NCBI GenBank assembly: GCA_046349775.1
Contig: JAXMBS010000114.1
Span: forward strand, 1-8,208
Direction of reading: 5' to 3'
Source of the DNA: JAEUIG01 sp046349775
GTDB lineage: Bacteria; Planctomycetota; Planctomycetia; Planctomycetales; Planctomycetaceae
DNA length: 8,208 nt
The first letter of the stretch is position 1; every line of letters begins with the position of its first letter. Below the pieces are notes generated by a model. It saw only the letters and a list, made by a program, of their open reading frames with translations, ran no database searches and was not told the origin of the DNA. The translations under genes were made by a program, and so were the position numbers. This document shows positions 6,726-8,208 of the stretch, in pieces.

Positions 6726-6767
6726 AATATCCAATCCGTTTACCGCCCCGCTGCCATTGGTGTCGCC
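6726..6767 (-). pseudogene. Out-of-frame second dockerin half of the minus-strand gene
   Basis: Read on the minus strand in the frame one base back from the gene's own frame, this stretch gives GDTNGSGAVNGLDI. This is a typical second EF-hand-like half of a planctomycete dockerin. It is preceded in the same frame by GSACSSCA, the usual Cys-containing linker. The gene's own frame instead reads AARAHRARATPMAAGR and stops at 6740. The switch lies near 6790-6803 (plus-strand CCAAAACC at 6796-6803). Its true end is unclear: the shifted frame stays open far into antisense sequence, while a TGA in the third frame at 6712-6714 could be the original stop if a second shift occurred. Confidence 0.7.
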
Positions 6768-8208
6768 CGCGCACGATGAGCACGCGCTGCCAATTCCAAA
6801 ACCATGTCGATGAACGGTTGAACGTCGCCGCTGTTGACTACGCCGTCGCAGTTTGTGTCACACGAATTGCACACGGCCGCGCATCCGCTCACCGCCGAAA
6901 TTAGCGACCCCGGCAGCCCGCCCGCCATGTTGAATGCGCCGCCCGCCACCAGCATGGCGCTCTGCGGCCCCGGCCCGTCGGGATCCCAGGTCGTGAGCGC
7001 AAAGACGGTGCCGTTGGCACTGGTTCCCAAACCCAGCGGCTCCCACGAGTTTCCGTCCCAGCGCGCGATGTTGTTCACCGCGGGCGGATTGACGCTGGTC
7101 GTCTTCGTGATGGTGCCCCCCGCGATTACCTGCGGGCGCAGCGGCCCGGGGCCGTCCGGGTCCCAGCTCGTCAGCGAGTAAACCACGCCGGGCAATCCCG
7201 ATAGTCCTGGCTCAAATGCAGTGGAGACCCAGGCAGAGCCCGTCCATGCAGCGACGCGGTTCGCGATCGTCGTGCTGGCAGTGCTGAACGCCCCGCCGAC
7301 GACCAGTCGCGATGATGAACTACGCCACTCGGTCAGCGCCTGGACATTCGAGTTCACACCATTGACCAGTTGCGACCAGGCCGTGCCGTTCCACTGTGCG
7401 ATGTACTGGAAAGGCGGCGCCGCACCAAACTGCCCGCCCGCATAGACCCGCGTATCCGCCGGGTTGCCGGTGGGGCTGAACGCCGCCAGTGCATACACCG
7501 TGTCAATAAATCCATTGTCCATCCGCTGCCACGCGCTGCCGTTCCACATCGCGACATAATTGCCCGGCTTCCCGGTGGCCTCCGTAAATGTTCCGCCGAC
7601 GACGACAATGCCCGGGGCCCCGCCCGGTCCATCCGTATCCCAGACGGTGACCGCATTGAGATGCGCGCCGATGCCGGTCCCGAACGCCTGCCACTGAGTT
7701 CCATTCCAGTGCGCGACTTCGTTGACCGTGACTCCGCCGGCCGTGACAAAGTCGCCCACGGCAACGATCTCATCACTTAGCGGCCCGCCGCCGTCGGGGT
7801 CCCACGTGGAAAGGCCGTAGACCGTGCCTCCTCCTCCTCCTCCGGTCATTCCCGTCCCGAGTGGGTGCCATTCAGAGCCGTCAAATCGCGCGATGTGATT
7901 CACGACCTTGCCACTCGCAACGGTGAACGTGCCGCCCGCGACGACCTGCGCATTCCCGGGTCCGCCCCCGTCGCCATCCCACGTCGTCAATGCAAACACA
8001 GCTCCGGTCGTCGCACCGGTACCGAGGCCATTGCCGAGCTGGCGCCAGTCGCTCCCTTGCCAGCTCGCTATGTTGCTCACTGTGCGTGTCCCAGCAGTGA
8101 CGATGCTTCCCACCGCAAGCGGGCCTGCGAGCAATGGCCCGCCGCCGTCCGGGTCCCATTCCGTGAAAGCAAACACACTGCCCGATGCGATCTCGGTGGC
8201 AAATCCCT
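6740..8208 (-). CDS. Secreted-type repeat protein, probable beta-propeller with a frameshifted dockerin (5' end outside window)
   Basis: The minus-strand frame is open from the window edge (8208) to a TAA at 6740-6742, and in-frame sequence continues past 8176, so the true start is outside. The visible 489 or so residues are mostly repeats of 50-65 aa. The pattern is V-x-A-L-T-x-WDPDGxGP, then VVAGGTFT-A-G, then a final element IARW(D/N)G-x-x-W-x-x-LG-G. Seven full units and a C-terminal half unit are visible. Trp-rich four-strand units of this size suggest a beta-propeller, and the Asp/Gly loop may bind calcium; both are inferences. The C-terminus has one dockerin half: CNSCDTNCDGVVNSGDVQPF followed by IDMVLE. 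It then diverges into an Ala/Arg-rich tail, while the expected second half is encoded in another frame just downstream, indicating a frameshift. Adhesion or carbohydrate binding at the cell surface is possible. No enzyme motif was seen. Confidence 0.85.
   Translation of the reverse strand, partial: GFATEIASGSVFAFTEWDPDGGGPLLAGPLAVGSIVTAGTRTVSNIASWQGSDWRQLGNGLGTGATTGAVFALTTWDGDGGGPGNAQVVAGGTFTVASGKVVNHIARFDGSEWHPLGTGMTGGGGGGTVYGLSTWDPDGGGPLSDEIVAVGDFVTAGGVTVNEVAHWNGTQWQAFGTGIGAHLNAVTVWDTDGPGGAPGIVVVGGTFTEATGKPGNYVAMWNGSAWQRMDNGFIDTVYALAAFSPTGNPADTRVYAGGQFGAAPPFQYIAQWNGTAWSQLVNGVNSNVQALTEWRSSSSRLVVGGAFSTASTTIANRVAAWTGSAWVSTAFEPGLSGLPGVVYSLTSWDPDGPGPLRPQVIAGGTITKTTSVNPPAVNNIARWDGNSWEPLGLGTSANGTVFALTTWDPDGPGPQSAMLVAGGAFNMAGGLPGSLISAVSGCAAVCNSCDTNCDGVVNSGDVQPFIDMVLELAARAHRARATPMAAGR
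6910..8176 (-). repeat. Tandem repeats of about 177 nt in the minus-strand gene
   Basis: The plus-strand core CCGTC(C/G)GG(G/A)TCCCA, encoding WDPDG, recurs at about 6976, 7152, 7793 and 8146, with a variant at 7969. Neighbouring intervals are 176-177 nt. Repeats near 7617-7643, 7440-7500 and 7310-7340 are diverged; the two encoding FSPTGNP and EWRSSSS have lost the Asp/Gly loop. Identity is good at protein level but low enough at DNA level to suggest old duplications. Confidence 0.85.
7827..7843. repeat. CCT triplet microsatellite encoding a Gly run
   Basis: Five CCT units plus CC lie on the plus strand. On the minus strand they encode six consecutive Gly (with the adjoining GGC) in the linker between the second and third visible propeller repeats. 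Length changes would stay in frame. Confidence 0.85.

Noticed and set aside
6366..6734. Minus-strand frame of 122 aa as a separate gene
   Set aside because: Its first residues are the shifted second dockerin half; the rest is antisense to the secreted protein's 3' end and has no support as an independent protein.
6740..8176. GTG at 8176 as the true start of the minus-strand gene
   Set aside because: In-frame repeat-like sequence continues to the window edge, no signal peptide is seen, and the GTG lies inside a VFAFTEW repeat motif.

Overview
The window looks like GC-rich chromosomal DNA from a member of the Planctomycetota, possibly a Phycisphaerae-like lineage. The basis is the long secreted proteins ending in planctomycete-style dockerin tails (DLNCDGVID / DMNGDGSVN, DTNCDGVVN), Cys-containing PPC-like repeats, and 'WDPDGxGP' repeat proteins. 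The lineage call is an inference; no rRNA or tRNA gene is present to confirm it.

Positions 1-2761 hold a plus-strand cluster for central carbon metabolism. It contains the 3' end of pgk (phosphoglycerate kinase), then rpe (ribulose-phosphate 3-epimerase). Next is a histidine-phosphatase-fold protein that overlaps rpe by 22 nt, followed by a DhnA/FbaB-type class I fructose-bisphosphate aldolase and a clear Rho-independent terminator. The three recognisable enzymes belong to glycolysis/gluconeogenesis and the pentose-phosphate or Calvin pathways. The phosphatase-like protein has lost both catalytic histidines and the catalytic arginines, so it is probably a pseudoenzyme. The aldolase may have its own promoter.

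Positions 2762-6615 hold one large secreted protein of 1234 aa behind a possible extended -10 promoter and a strong ribosome binding site. Its order is signal peptide, Ala/Asp-rich linker, beta-rich N-domain, lysyl-endopeptidase-like (S1) domain, PPC domain, four Cys-containing repeats of about 139 aa, and a C-terminal dockerin. The protease domain has lost its catalytic His and Ser positions and appears to be a pseudoprotease. The four repeats alternate in type (A-B-A-B) in their middle section.

Positions 6616-6739 are a short convergent intergenic stretch with two hairpins. From 6740 to the window end, a minus-strand gene, cut by the edge, encodes a repeat protein that is probably a beta-propeller: seven full repeats plus a final half. 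It ends in a dockerin half. The second dockerin half is present just downstream but in a different reading frame, so the gene carries an apparent single-base frameshift.

No CRISPR array, insertion sequence or RNA gene was seen. The most notable points are two separate fold-conserved but catalytically degenerate enzymes, and the out-of-frame dockerin half.
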